A DNA stretch of 64,000 bases from Motiliproteus sp. SC1-56 (GCF_017309075.1 NZ_JAEMGS010000012.1:62001-126000); one strand, 5' to 3'. Counted from the first letter of the stretch, positions 43,635 through 52,266 are shown. Notes: generated by a model not told the origin, from the letters alone. Program-made: numbers and translations.

Positions 43635-44858
43635 ATGGATTGGAAAGCATCAGGAACAATCGGCGTCGTCGTGGGCGGCTTAGCGGTGGCCGCGATAATG
43701 ATGGCGAGTTACGAGACTCCCCAAAAGCAGCAGACGCAGCAGCAGGCGCCAGCACCGACGGCCGCCGCTCCCGCGGCGGTTTCTCCCGAGAGCCTGGTCG
43801 CCCCACAGGCGCCGGCGGCGGAAGCGCCCGCTTCCAAATTCACCCACTTTCGCGTGGGGCAGCGTAACGTCAAATCGATCTACGCTGCAGATGACGGCAT
43901 TGTCTGGGTAGGCACTTCAGGCGGACTGGTGCGCTACGACACCAATCTGAATGATTACCAGCATTACAGCGTGAAAAACGGCCTGTTGGCCAACGGCGTT
44001 TTCCACGTTAGCGCCATTAACGATGCCATCGCAGTGGGGACCTACGGGGGCGGGCTCTCACTTCTTGACCCCCGCACCGGCGACTGGCAGAACTACAACG
44101 TGCCGGACGGGCTCGGCGATGCCTTTGTGTATGACGCCCTCGAAATGCCCAACGGCGATGTCTGGATCGCTACCTGGACCGGGGTTAACCGGGTCGTCGG
44201 CGGTGCGCTGGACCAGGCGGATGCCTGGGAGGTTTATACCGTAGAGAATACCGGCGGCGGTCTGCCCAACGACTGGGTTTACGCCCTGGCCGAAGGTAAG
44301 AGCGGCGAGGTCTGGCTTGCCACCGAGGGCGGCTTGGCCCGCTATGACTACGCCGACGGCTCCTGGCAGCACTGGACCCACGCCGAGGGACTCGGCGCGC
44401 CCTACGAGCTGGTCAAAGCGGACAACAAATTTGACCGCGACCCTGCGCAGTTTTCCGAGCATCACGCGCGGCAGAAGGTGGAGCAGGGGCTGGAGCATGT
44501 GACGACCGCCTATAACCCCAACTACATCGTCTCGCTCGAGGTGGATAAGGACGGAAATGTCTGGGCCGGCACCTGGGGCGGGGGGCTGAGTCGTTTCGAC
44601 GGTGAGGCCTGGAAAGTTTACACCGAGGCGGACGGCCTGCCTTCCAACCATATCTTTATGCTCCACGAAGATCGCGGAGGCCAACTCTGGGTAGGCACCA
44701 GCCACGGCCTGGCGAAAATGCAGGACGATGGTTTTGCCATCTACTCCCCCGAGGACGGCCTCTACTCGCCCCAGGTGTTCTCCATGGCGACCCAACCTGA
44801 CGGCACCTTCTGGGTCGGCAGCTTCGGCGGCCTGGCCCGCATCTCTTCCCTGGATTAG
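43635..44858 (+). CDS. Membrane-anchored Reg_prop-type beta-propeller protein
   Basis: A 407-residue protein with one uncleaved-looking N-terminal membrane helix (about residues 7-25), a Gln/Ala/Pro-rich linker, and a seven-bladed propeller of IWVGTSGGLVRYD, VWLATEGGLARYDY and VWAGTWGGGLSRFDGEAW type. It is a paralogue of the lipoprotein at 42459, differing mainly in anchoring. Neither carries a signalling domain. A strong terminator lies just after it and the sigma-54-controlled tetraheme gene follows. Confidence 0.87.
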   Translation: MDWKASGTIGVVVGGLAVAAIMMASYETPQKQQTQQQAPAPTAAAPAAVSPESLVAPQAPAAEAPASKFTHFRVGQRNVKSIYAADDGIVWVGTSGGLVRYDTNLNDYQHYSVKNGLLANGVFHVSAINDAIAVGTYGGGLSLLDPRTGDWQNYNVPDGLGDAFVYDALEMPNGDVWIATWTGVNRVVGGALDQADAWEVYTVENTGGGLPNDWVYALAEGKSGEVWLATEGGLARYDYADGSWQHWTHAEGLGAPYELVKADNKFDRDPAQFSEHHARQKVEQGLEHVTTAYNPNYIVSLEVDKDGNVWAGTWGGGLSRFDGEAWKVYTEADGLPSNHIFMLHEDRGGQLWVGTSHGLAKMQDDGFAIYSPEDGLYSPQVFSMATQPDGTFWVGSFGGLARISSLD

Positions 44859-44865
44859 GGTGACC

Positions 44866-44898
44866 GGAAGCCCCCGCAGCGGGGGCTTCCCACTTTTT
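44866..44898 (+). terminator. Rho-independent terminator before the OmcE-like gene
   Basis: GGAAGCCCCC-GCAGC-GGGGGCTTCC is a perfect 10-base stem, followed by CACTTTTT. It ends the upstream operon so that the tetraheme gene runs from its own promoter. Confidence 0.9.
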
Positions 44899-44986
44899 AG
44901 AAGTGGCTTTCCCAGAACTGAGAACTCCTCCCGCTTTTTCTTCTCTATTCTCTCTCAACTCGTTGTTATAGCTCTGTTTTGTTTTT

Positions 44987-45002
44987 TGGCACGCACCCTG
45001 CA
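44987..45002 (+). promoter_or_regulatory. Sigma-54 (-24/-12) promoter of the OmcE-like cytochrome
   Basis: TGGCACG-CACC-CTGCA differs from TGGCACG-N4-TTGCA at one base and keeps GG-N10-GC. It lies 56 bases before the ATG of the tetraheme cytochrome, right after a strong terminator, and 3.5 kb from an NtrC-type regulator gene. Confidence 0.85.
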
Positions 45003-45058
45003 TTCTAAAGGGCAGACGCCGTGAGTCGGTGCAACTAAAAGGAAACGAGGATTCGATT

Positions 45059-45952
45059 ATGAACACTTTCAAGAGCAAATGGCTGGTCGGCTCAATGGCA
45101 GCAGGTATGCTGGCCCTGGGTTCACAGGCCGCCGTTGCCGGCATCGCCGGCAGCCAACACGACTTCACTCCCAGCGGCGCGGCCCAAGGTGCCGGCGGTA
45201 GCAACGTAGAAATCTGCGCCTTCTGCCACACCCCGCACGCCGCGGACGCCTCCTTTGTCGGGGCGCCTTTGTGGAACAAGAGTTTCGACATTGCGGGTAG
45301 AAACTATGGCGGGGGCGAGTCCGGTCGTTACAGCGCTCTGAGCACCTCCACCCTGGATGGTTCGGAAGCGGTCGTCGGTTCGGTCTCTCTGGCCTGTCTC
45401 TCTTGTCACGACGGCTCCCAGGCCATGGACGTAGTGATCAACGCCCCGGGTCAGGATCTGGGGGGCGGTACCTATAACCCCAGCGGCACCATTGCTGCTA
45501 TGACCAGTGGCGGCCTGAACTCCATCGCCGCGATCGGGGCCGATAGCGCCCAGCTGAAGAACGATCACCCGATCAGTATCGAGTACGCCGGCGGTAGGGG
45601 GACGACTGCACTCCCGGCGGGCGGGGAGCAAACCTACAGTGACTTTGTGGACCCGGACTTCAATCCGATGAAATCCGCGCTTAAAAACAGCACCCAGTAC
45701 TGGTACTTTGACGACGACAGCAACAACCGTATCGATAAGGACGAAATCCGTCTTTATAACCGTTCAGATGTCGCCGGGGCAGACATGCCTTACGTAGAGT
45801 GTGGTAGCTGTCACGATCCGCACAACACTGCCAGCAACTACGACACGGGTATCGCGACTTCGGCTGACAGTCTTGCGGACGGAACCACCACTGACTTCCT
45901 GCGTAAGAGCAACGCCAACAGCGATATCTGCCTGACTTGTCACAACAAGTAA
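45059..45952 (+). CDS. OmcE-like secreted tetraheme cytochrome (candidate nanowire subunit)
   Basis: A 297-residue protein with a signal peptide ending AAVA-GIAG and four haem motifs (CAFCH at 53-57, CLSCH, CGSCH, CLTCH). The spacing and flanking motifs CxFCHTPH, APLWNKSF, CLSCHDGSQAMD, NDHPIS and CGSCHDPHN follow the OmcE-type tetraheme family, whose members polymerise into extracellular filaments with a distal histidine donated between subunits. It has its own sigma-54 promoter and its own terminator, so it is expressed as a single gene, as expected for an abundant structural protein. Filament formation is inferred, not shown. Confidence 0.85.
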   Translation: MNTFKSKWLVGSMAAGMLALGSQAAVAGIAGSQHDFTPSGAAQGAGGSNVEICAFCHTPHAADASFVGAPLWNKSFDIAGRNYGGGESGRYSALSTSTLDGSEAVVGSVSLACLSCHDGSQAMDVVINAPGQDLGGGTYNPSGTIAAMTSGGLNSIAAIGADSAQLKNDHPISIEYAGGRGTTALPAGGEQTYSDFVDPDFNPMKSALKNSTQYWYFDDDSNNRIDKDEIRLYNRSDVAGADMPYVECGSCHDPHNTASNYDTGIATSADSLADGTTTDFLRKSNANSDICLTCHNK

Positions 45953-45965
45953 CGGCAGGCAAGGG

Positions 45966-45995
45966 AAAAGCCAGGCGCTCGCCTGGCTTTTTTTT
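45966..45995 (+). terminator. Rho-independent terminator after the OmcE-like gene
   Basis: AAAAGCCAGGC-GCTC-GCCTGGCTTTT with eight T residues in total: an 11-base stem and tetraloop directly after the tetraheme gene. Confidence 0.93.
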
Positions 45996-46037
45996 GTTAG
46001 TATCCTTCCGGGCTAGGAATTGGCAGAGGATCAATCA

Positions 46038-47027
46038 ATGACAGGCTGGTGGCGAAGCAAGGCGCTCTCTTCTTTTTTGGTGGGCGCTCTTTTTTGGATT
46101 ATGTCGGGCTTCAGTGCTGCGGCTGTGGCCGAGCCCGAAGCGATACTGCTGCAGGTGGGGGACTTTGAAGTTTCGGCAGAGGCGTTCAGCCAACTGGCGG
46201 CGCGGGAAAGTCGCCGTCGCTTTTATCACTTTACGCCGCCGGAGGGTGAGCGGGAGGCGTTCTACCGCGAGCTGGTGGATGAGCTGATTGATCAGGAATT
46301 ACTCGCTCACGAGGCGGACCGTCGGGGCGTGGTGCCGGACGGGGACTACGTGGTGCAGCGGCTGGTGGCGGCTGAACGCCGTTTTCAGGGCGAGCCGGAG
46401 CAGTGGGCTGAGATGGTGCCAAAGATCAAGGCTGACCTTGATGCGCGAGCTTCCATTTTGGCCCTGCAGGAGGCGGTGGAGAGTGCCGTCACCGTCGCCG
46501 AAGAGGAGGTGCGTGAATTTTATGCCAGCAACCTCTCCTTGTTCGAACAGCCGCCCCAGTACCGGGTGGGGCTGATTCTTAAAGCCGTAGCGCCCTGGGA
46601 AGGGAGCGCTGCATGGCAGGCTGCGGAGCAGGAGGCGGCCGCGCTGGTTGAGGCGCTGCGCCAGGGCGGGGATTTTGGCGAGCTGGCCGAGGAAGTCTCA
46701 GATGACCCCACCGCCGCCAATGGCGGGGACATGGGGTACCTTCACGAAGGGATGCTGGGCAATGAAATCCAGGAGACAGTGGTCTCTCTGGCAAAGGTGG
46801 GTCAGGTTTCCGATCCAGTACGGGTTTTGGAAGGGGTTGCCATCGTCAAGCTGTTGGATAAGAAGGAGGCGCAGCAGATGTCGTTTGGCTCGGTCGAAGC
46901 GCGAGCCCGGGGACTGCTGTTGCGCGAGCGGCGGGAGGCGGCCTGGGCTGAGTTGAAGCAACGGCTGCGCGACGAAGCGGATATCGAATTTAACGAGGCG
47001 CTCTTCGCCCAGCTTCTCAAAGAGTGA
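46038..47027 (+). CDS. Parvulin-type peptidyl-prolyl isomerase
   Basis: A 329-residue exported protein with a signal peptide (ending near AVA-EPEA), an N-terminal SurA-like helical region and a parvulin rotamase domain at about residues 175-280 (QYRVGLILKAV…GGDFGELAEEVSDDPTAANGGDMGYL). It would help fold secreted proteins. ATG 46038 has AGAGGA upstream. It sits between the OmcE-like cytochrome and a beta-barrel candidate, so either may be its client. Confidence 0.87.
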   Translation: MTGWWRSKALSSFLVGALFWIMSGFSAAAVAEPEAILLQVGDFEVSAEAFSQLAARESRRRFYHFTPPEGEREAFYRELVDELIDQELLAHEADRRGVVPDGDYVVQRLVAAERRFQGEPEQWAEMVPKIKADLDARASILALQEAVESAVTVAEEEVREFYASNLSLFEQPPQYRVGLILKAVAPWEGSAAWQAAEQEAAALVEALRQGGDFGELAEEVSDDPTAANGGDMGYLHEGMLGNEIQETVVSLAKVGQVSDPVRVLEGVAIVKLLDKKEAQQMSFGSVEARARGLLLRERREAAWAELKQRLRDEADIEFNEALFAQLLKE

Positions 47028-47103
47028 GCGGGCCGCTCTTGGGGCTTAGCTGGGGGCTGTTGTCTTCAGGTGTCTTTCGGTTTGTCTGATCAGTTGGTTG
47101 TGG

Positions 47104-48882
47104 ATGGCAGAAAAGTGGCTTAAACCAACACTTGCCCTGTTGCTGGCGGCGGGGATGGGTATGCCCTCGGAAATGGTCTGGGCGCAGGGGCTCGTGCGTC
47201 TGGCGCCTTTTAACTACCGTTTGACTGGCGAGACCGAATTCACCATTGAAACTGCCGGTTCGGACGGTGATGAGCAGACGTCCACGCGACTGACTAACGA
47301 GCTCGAGACGTTGGCCCGCACCAGGGGTTATCTCTGGAAGCCCTGGTTTTCCCGTCTGGATCTTAATGGCGACGCCACGGTGGCGCAGTCTTCCAGTTCG
47401 TCTTCAGGGGGCGGCGGTAGTGAGGCCGCCAGTCTGAGTTTTGGAGCGGGCGGGACTCTTGCGCTCTTTCCAACCAGTTGGTTCCCCACGACCCTCAGCC
47501 TGAATCACGGGCGCTCCTTTGTTGATAGCGGGGGGCGGGGAAGAGGGCGTACTACGGATACGGCGCTGCTTATCACGCAGACCTACAACAGCCGCCGTGG
47601 CCTGCTTCCCGATCTGTACGCCTCCTATAATTTTGTCACTTCGGAAACTGACGGCGCGGAGGAGCGCTCGCAGCTATTCACGCTGATTGCAGATAAAGAG
47701 GTGGCCGGGCATCGTCTAGAAGGCCAGTTTACCTGGAACAATACGGAGGGTGGTCAGCTGGAGGAGGATACCAGTTATGTCCTGACGGGAGATCATGACT
47801 ACGCCTCCTCCCATAGGGCCTCCTATTCGGATTTTGTCAGTTATGTCAGGTTGGAGAATACCCTCGGAGACACCAATATCCGCCAGTACTCCAACAACTA
47901 TAGTTTTTGGCTGCCGGGCGATGTGGCGTTGACTCTTTCCGGTCGAATCTCGGACACTGATCAGCAATACCGAGGGGAGAGTGAGGAGTCTTCGACGCTC
48001 GCCATTAATGCCTCTGTTTCCAAACGTTTTTCGCCCTATTGGTATGGAGCAGCGTCGACCAATTATGACAGTATTGAACAAGGTAGCGGGCGGAAGGAAA
48101 CTTACGATCTGGGCCTGTTGGGGCGTTACACCTCGCCGATTCTCAGCTGGCGGGGCTGGGATGGTGTGCTTCAAGGGGATGTTGATCTTCAGGCACAGGA
48201 TCAAAAAGATGTTTCTGGGGTCGGCTACGGTGTCTCGTTGGGGCATGGGTGGAACCGGGAGCTCGGGGATTGGGCTGGCAGCGGTGCCAGTGTCACTCTG
48301 TCATTCGATCAGGATGTTAGCTCACGTTTCAAATCGGTTGAGGGGGCGGCGACTGATGGACGTGTTTTTCTGACCCAGTCTTTTACCTACTCTCGCACCG
48401 ATGCGGCCGGCGGGCGCCTGGTGGGGCAGGTCTCTGACAGTCGAGCGTTTAACGGGGCGGGGCGCGAGCGGCAGCGGCTGCAGGTGGTGTTTGACCGCGA
48501 TTTTTTGGAGGGGGGGCGAGACTCGCTTTCAGGCGGCTGGACGGCTTTCGTGGTGCGGTCTTCAGGACAGGGAGACAACGAAGACGACGTAAGCGGTGGT
48601 GCGGCAGGGGTTTTGCGCTTCACCCGACTGAATCTGTTCTATGTGCCGCGGCTGCGCTATACGGCTTCGTTGACCATGAATCTTACCAGGCAATTTTCAG
48701 GAGGGGATGCTCGGAGCAGCGAGCGTAACTCTTACCGGATTGACCAGGGGGTTTTCTGGCTCTTTGGCCGTCTTTCGGTGGAAGGGGAGATGTTCTACCG
48801 AATGGAAGGTGAGCCAGGAGAGGAGGGCAGGGATCAATACGGCGTATCCCTTACCGTCACCCGCCGCTGGGACTCCCTCTGA
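47104..48882 (+). CDS. Outer-membrane beta-barrel candidate
   Basis: A 592-residue protein with a signal peptide (ending VWA-QGLV) and a long series of alternating polar/hydrophobic strands ending in YGVSLTVTRRW. Gly-, Ser-, Tyr- and Asp-rich turns such as RTTDTALLITQTYNSRRGLLPDLYASYN recur through the length, which fits a barrel of about 20 or more strands. There is no TonB box or recognised domain. It lies between a parvulin and triheme cytochromes, as porins do in porin-cytochrome conduits. The DspSL C-terminus is not the usual terminal Phe. Family is not recognised. Confidence 0.72.
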   Translation: MAEKWLKPTLALLLAAGMGMPSEMVWAQGLVRLAPFNYRLTGETEFTIETAGSDGDEQTSTRLTNELETLARTRGYLWKPWFSRLDLNGDATVAQSSSSSSGGGGSEAASLSFGAGGTLALFPTSWFPTTLSLNHGRSFVDSGGRGRGRTTDTALLITQTYNSRRGLLPDLYASYNFVTSETDGAEERSQLFTLIADKEVAGHRLEGQFTWNNTEGGQLEEDTSYVLTGDHDYASSHRASYSDFVSYVRLENTLGDTNIRQYSNNYSFWLPGDVALTLSGRISDTDQQYRGESEESSTLAINASVSKRFSPYWYGAASTNYDSIEQGSGRKETYDLGLLGRYTSPILSWRGWDGVLQGDVDLQAQDQKDVSGVGYGVSLGHGWNRELGDWAGSGASVTLSFDQDVSSRFKSVEGAATDGRVFLTQSFTYSRTDAAGGRLVGQVSDSRAFNGAGRERQRLQVVFDRDFLEGGRDSLSGGWTAFVVRSSGQGDNEDDVSGGAAGVLRFTRLNLFYVPRLRYTASLTMNLTRQFSGGDARSSERNSYRIDQGVFWLFGRLSVEGEMFYRMEGEPGEEGRDQYGVSLTVTRRWDSL

Positions 48883-49053
48883 TCATCAATTCGCAGCGAA
48901 ATCTTTGTTAGTATGACCTGGATCATAAAAAACGCGGGAATGACCGTACGGATAATATCGGTTTTAGCTCCGGCGCGTATAATTTTCGGCCTTATCGGCT
49001 CAAGGTGGGCGTACAGCGCCTGATCATTAAACCTTAATGGTGAGAGTAATCGC

Positions 49054-49479
49054 ATGATAGAAACAGCGAACAGGTTGATCGGTTTGCGCAGGCTGGTGCT
49101 TGCCCTGCTGATCGCCTTCGGCGGCATGCTGGGAAGCACGGCTGCTCAGGCGGAGTATGGAGACATCGTCATTAACAACTATTCCGACGAGGCGGGCATG
49201 CGCCCGGCCATCTTTCCACACTGGTTCCACCGGATCCGCTTTCGCTGCAAGGTCTGTCACGCCGACCTGGGCTTTAAGTTCGAGGCCGGGGGCAACAAGA
49301 TCAACATGCTGAAAATCATCGACGGCGAGTTCTGCGGCGCCTGCCATAACGGCGAAATCGCCTGGTCGCCGGAGAACTGCAACCTCTGCCACTCGGGCAA
49401 GCCGGGCACCCCGACACAGGTGCATCACAGCACTGTTCAGAAACTGGTGACCGAGACGAACAAGGAGGCAGGGCAGTGA
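49054..49479 (+). CDS. Small triheme c7-type cytochrome
   Basis: A 141-residue protein with a signal peptide ending AAQA-EYGD and CKVCH, CGACH and CNLCH motifs. Its core FPHWFHRIRFRCKVC and GEFCGACHNGEIAW parallels the protein at 20512. It overlaps the following cytochrome gene by four bases (GTGA), mirroring the long/short triheme pair at 19882/20512 in reverse order. Confidence 0.9.
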   Translation: MIETANRLIGLRRLVLALLIAFGGMLGSTAAQAEYGDIVINNYSDEAGMRPAIFPHWFHRIRFRCKVCHADLGFKFEAGGNKINMLKIIDGEFCGACHNGEIAWSPENCNLCHSGKPGTPTQVHHSTVQKLVTETNKEAGQ

Positions 49480-50426
49480 GTAAGCATCTTATCAAGCGAT
49501 CGGCTCTGGTCGCATCCGTACTCCTCTCCGGGGTCGTTGCCAGTTCGGCGCTGGCCGCCGACATCAAGGCCGGCAAGGCTGTCTACGACAAGGCCTGCTT
49601 TGCCTGCCACAAGTCCGGCGTCATGGGCGCGCCTAAAGTGGGCAGCAAGGACGACTGGTCGCCGCGCGCGGCGCAGGGGCGCGAGACTCTGCTCGATCAC
49701 GCCCTCAACGGCCTGAACAGCATGCCCGCCCGGGGGGGTAATCCGTCCCTGAGTGACGACGACATCACCAATGCCGTGGCTTACATGCTGGACAGCGCCG
49801 GGCTTGAACTCCCGGCTGCCGGCGGCAAAGCAGCCAAGCCGGCGGAAACAAAGGCTGAGGCACCGAAGCCCGCCGCCGCTCCCGCGCCGGCCCCGGCTCC
49901 CGTTGCCAAGGCACCGGCGCAGAAGCCAAAAATTCAGTTCAACCGGCTGATGAAGGGGCGTGACGAGTGGAATCCGCCGCCGGCCGAAGACGGCATTCAT
50001 GACCCGGACAACGAAGGCACGTACATGCTGCAGCCCCCGCGCGAAGGAATGGCGGGCTTTGCCTCCGGCATCTCCGGCAACCGGGTTGATTGGGTACAGA
50101 CCCTTGACAGCGGCGCCATCGCGCCCCGTTACGATCGTACCGATCCCAACAAGAAGCCGTTCGTGATGGATTTGAACATCGTGCGCGAAGTGAAGGGGTC
50201 CATGCCCGACGTGGTCTATCCTCACAAGCAGCACACGGAATGGTTGGACTGCTCCAACTGTCACCCCGATATCTTCATTCCGAAGAAGGGGGCCAACCAG
50301 ATCAGCATGGCCGCCATTCTGCTCGGACAGAAGTGCGGTGTTTGCCACGGCAAGGTCGCCTTCCCGGTGACAGAGTGTAAGCGCTGTCACTCCAAGAAGA
50401 AAAAGGCGACGGCTTTCAAGGAGTAA
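49476..50426 (+). CDS. Tetrahaem fusion: cytochrome c5-like domain plus triheme c7-type module
   Basis: A 316-residue secreted protein with a signal peptide ending ALA-ADIK. Residues 25-110 form a cytochrome c5-type monohaem domain (CFACHKSGVMGAPKVG) resembling the small protein at 51785. A Pro/Ala/Lys-rich linker follows, then the HDPDN…DW…module and triheme motifs CSNCH, CGVCH and CKRCH. It joins two haem units normally found in separate proteins. Its GTG start overlaps the upstream triheme gene, and a strong terminator follows. Confidence 0.9.
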   Translation: MSKHLIKRSALVASVLLSGVVASSALAADIKAGKAVYDKACFACHKSGVMGAPKVGSKDDWSPRAAQGRETLLDHALNGLNSMPARGGNPSLSDDDITNAVAYMLDSAGLELPAAGGKAAKPAETKAEAPKPAAAPAPAPAPVAKAPAQKPKIQFNRLMKGRDEWNPPPAEDGIHDPDNEGTYMLQPPREGMAGFASGISGNRVDWVQTLDSGAIAPRYDRTDPNKKPFVMDLNIVREVKGSMPDVVYPHKQHTEWLDCSNCHPDIFIPKKGANQISMAAILLGQKCGVCHGKVAFPVTECKRCHSKKKKATAFKE

Positions 50427-50438
50427 GGTCGGAAACTG

Positions 50439-50468
50439 AAAGCCGGTGGGCCCTGTTCACCGGCTTTT
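50439..50468 (+). terminator. Rho-independent terminator after the cytochrome pair
   Basis: AAAGCCGGTG and CACCGGCTTT form a 10-base stem around a 9-base loop, followed by TT, closing the 49054-50426 transcript. A second small hairpin (GCCCGC-CATTCA-GCGGGC, 50501-50518) with a short T run lies before the next gene. Confidence 0.85.
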
Positions 50469-50547
50469 TGCCATCCGCCGAACAGCGTCTTTCAGCCAGT
50501 GCCCGCCATTCAGCGGGCATTCAGTTTTTCTAAGCGAGAATAGCGTT

Positions 50548-51648
50548 ATGAAAAAGGTGATTGTCCTAGTTTTGGGGGGCGTGCTGGCAGGCTGCCAAGC
50601 GACGCCGGAGCGTCAGGCGACGGATGCGCCAGCGGCCCAGCCGGCACCGGCCACGGCGAGCCTCACATCGGCGCAGGAGATCCAGGCCGCCGCCCAAGAG
50701 GCCCCGGTGGCAGAGGCTCCGGCTGCGCCGGCACCTGAGCAAACGCCGGCCGAGCCCGCGGAGCCTGTGCAGCAGACCACTCAGGCGGTCGCCCAGGTCG
50801 AAGCGCCGGTGGCGGCGCCTGCGCCCAAACCCGCCGCAGCCTCTGCCACGGCTCCGGTCAGCCAGCGGGCGATGGGCATGGACTCGCGGATGGATAAGGT
50901 GGTCAAGCTGATCAACAGCTCGTCGGGGGCGCGTCAGGTGATGGCGAGCGATAATCCCGAGGCGCATCAGCATCATGCGCGGGCCAAAGCGCTCTATAAT
51001 GAAGCGCTGAACGCCACGGATAAGAGTGAAGCCTCGCGGCTGCTCAACGAAGCGGTCAAGGCGATGTACAGCGCAATCCGCGCAGCTTCTCCGGCCTCGG
51101 TGCTGGCCGAGAAGAAAAAGCGCGATTACCAGAAGCTTCACCGTTCGGTAAACACCTTTCTCGAGCAGCACCAGCGGATCAGCGATGAGAAGCAGGCCGG
51201 GGCTGAGGGCGAGGCGCTGCGCGGGCAGGTGAACCTGCTGGTGGCCGAGGCCGATGCCAAGTACGAGAAAGGGCAGTATGACGAGGCGCAGCAGCTGCTT
51301 CGTGAGAGTTTCGAGATGCTGCGCAACTCCATCGAGGGCATGCGCGGCGGCGATACGCTGGTCCGTACGCTCAATTTCGCCACCAAGGCGGATGAGTACA
51401 ACTACGAGTTGGAGCGGTATAAGTCGCAGCGCTTGCTGGTAGACGTGCTGCTCAAGGAGAAGCGCAAATCCTCGCCCTACGTGGCCCAGCAGGTGGATAA
51501 GTACATCGCTCTGGCCGAAGAGGGGCGTGAGCAGGCCGAGAGAGCCGCGGCGGGGGGAGATCACGAGGCAGGCATTAAGTACCTCGAGGACGCGCGAAAG
51601 TATATTGTACGGGCCCTGCGCACCGGAGGTATCTACGTACCCGGTTGA
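50548..51648 (+). CDS. Helical lipoprotein of unknown function
   Basis: A 366-residue lipoprotein (lipobox LAGC) with an Ala/Pro-rich linker to about residue 105, then a long helical, partly TPR-like region (for example NPEAHQHHARAKALYNEAL, ADAKYEKGQYDEAQQLLRES). The segment GGDTLVRTLNFATKADEYNYELERYKSQR matches the pattern of GGTTIVYSQDFDTPEQEYLYELERYKGLQ in the protein at 62581, so they are paralogues. No family is recognised. Anchoring and helical repeats suggest a scaffold near the outer membrane. Confidence 0.7.
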   Translation: MKKVIVLVLGGVLAGCQATPERQATDAPAAQPAPATASLTSAQEIQAAAQEAPVAEAPAAPAPEQTPAEPAEPVQQTTQAVAQVEAPVAAPAPKPAAASATAPVSQRAMGMDSRMDKVVKLINSSSGARQVMASDNPEAHQHHARAKALYNEALNATDKSEASRLLNEAVKAMYSAIRAASPASVLAEKKKRDYQKLHRSVNTFLEQHQRISDEKQAGAEGEALRGQVNLLVAEADAKYEKGQYDEAQQLLRESFEMLRNSIEGMRGGDTLVRTLNFATKADEYNYELERYKSQRLLVDVLLKEKRKSSPYVAQQVDKYIALAEEGREQAERAAAGGDHEAGIKYLEDARKYIVRALRTGGIYVPG

Positions 51649-51784
51649 TCTCAGGGGAGAAAAGGTTCGAATAGACCGGCCGCTGAATGTGACTAAGGCA
51701 TAGTTATTCATCCAGCAGACGTTCTGGTATATTCACTCGCTGCTCAATTTGAGCATATTTTGAAATCGGTAATAGGTTGGAACT

Positions 51785-52072
51785 ATGAAAAAAGTAATCG
51801 CTTTTGCTGCCGCTGCTCTGCTGAGCTCTGGTGTCTTCGCTGCTGACGGCGAAGCTGTCTACAACAAGGCCTGCGTCAACTGCCACGCTGCTGGCGTAGC
51901 CGGCGCTCCCAAGACTGGCGACGCCGACGCCTGGGCACCTCGCCTGGCGCAGGGTATCGACGCGATGGTACAGAGCGCCATCAACGGCAAAGGCGCTATG
52001 CCGCCCAAGGGTCTGTGTGCCGACTGCTCTGCCGACGACCTGAAGGCCGCCATCGAGTACATGACCAAGTAA
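51785..52072 (+). CDS. Small monohaem cytochrome c5
   Basis: A 95-residue protein with a signal peptide ending VFA-ADGE, one haem motif CVNCH and a likely methionine ligand in GAMPPKG. The pair of extra cysteines in GLCADCSADDL is typical of the cytochrome c5 family. It is a mobile periplasmic electron carrier and resembles the N-terminal domain of the 49476 fusion protein. It stands alone with a hairpin after its stop. Confidence 0.92.
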   Translation: MKKVIAFAAAALLSSGVFAADGEAVYNKACVNCHAAGVAGAPKTGDADAWAPRLAQGIDAMVQSAINGKGAMPPKGLCADCSADDLKAAIEYMTK

Positions 52073-52081
52073 GGTCATAGG

Positions 52082-52103
52082 GCCACGCCGGCTCCGGCGT
52101 GGC
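52082..52103 (+). terminator. Hairpin after the cytochrome c5 gene
   Basis: GCCACGCCGG-CT-CCGGCGTGGC is a perfect 10-base stem with a 2-base loop, followed by TCTCTCC. It is a strong hairpin with a poor T run. Confidence 0.7.
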
Positions 52104-52266
52104 TCTCTCCCCCGCTCTTTTCCCGCTGCATCTACCTCTCTCTTACCTCCCGATTGCTTGCTTTTCCGTCGAGGCCGTTCGGTCTTGGTCATGCGCTGAC
52201 GTCAAGAATCAGGACAAGGCGTTTTTTTTAGCCGTTATATTGAATAGAATGGCTTTTTCGCGTTGC

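Noticed and set aside
51731-51750. Sigma-54-like element before the cytochrome c5 gene
   Set aside because: The GG and GC are separated by 11 rather than 10 bases, which normally abolishes sigma-54 recognition.
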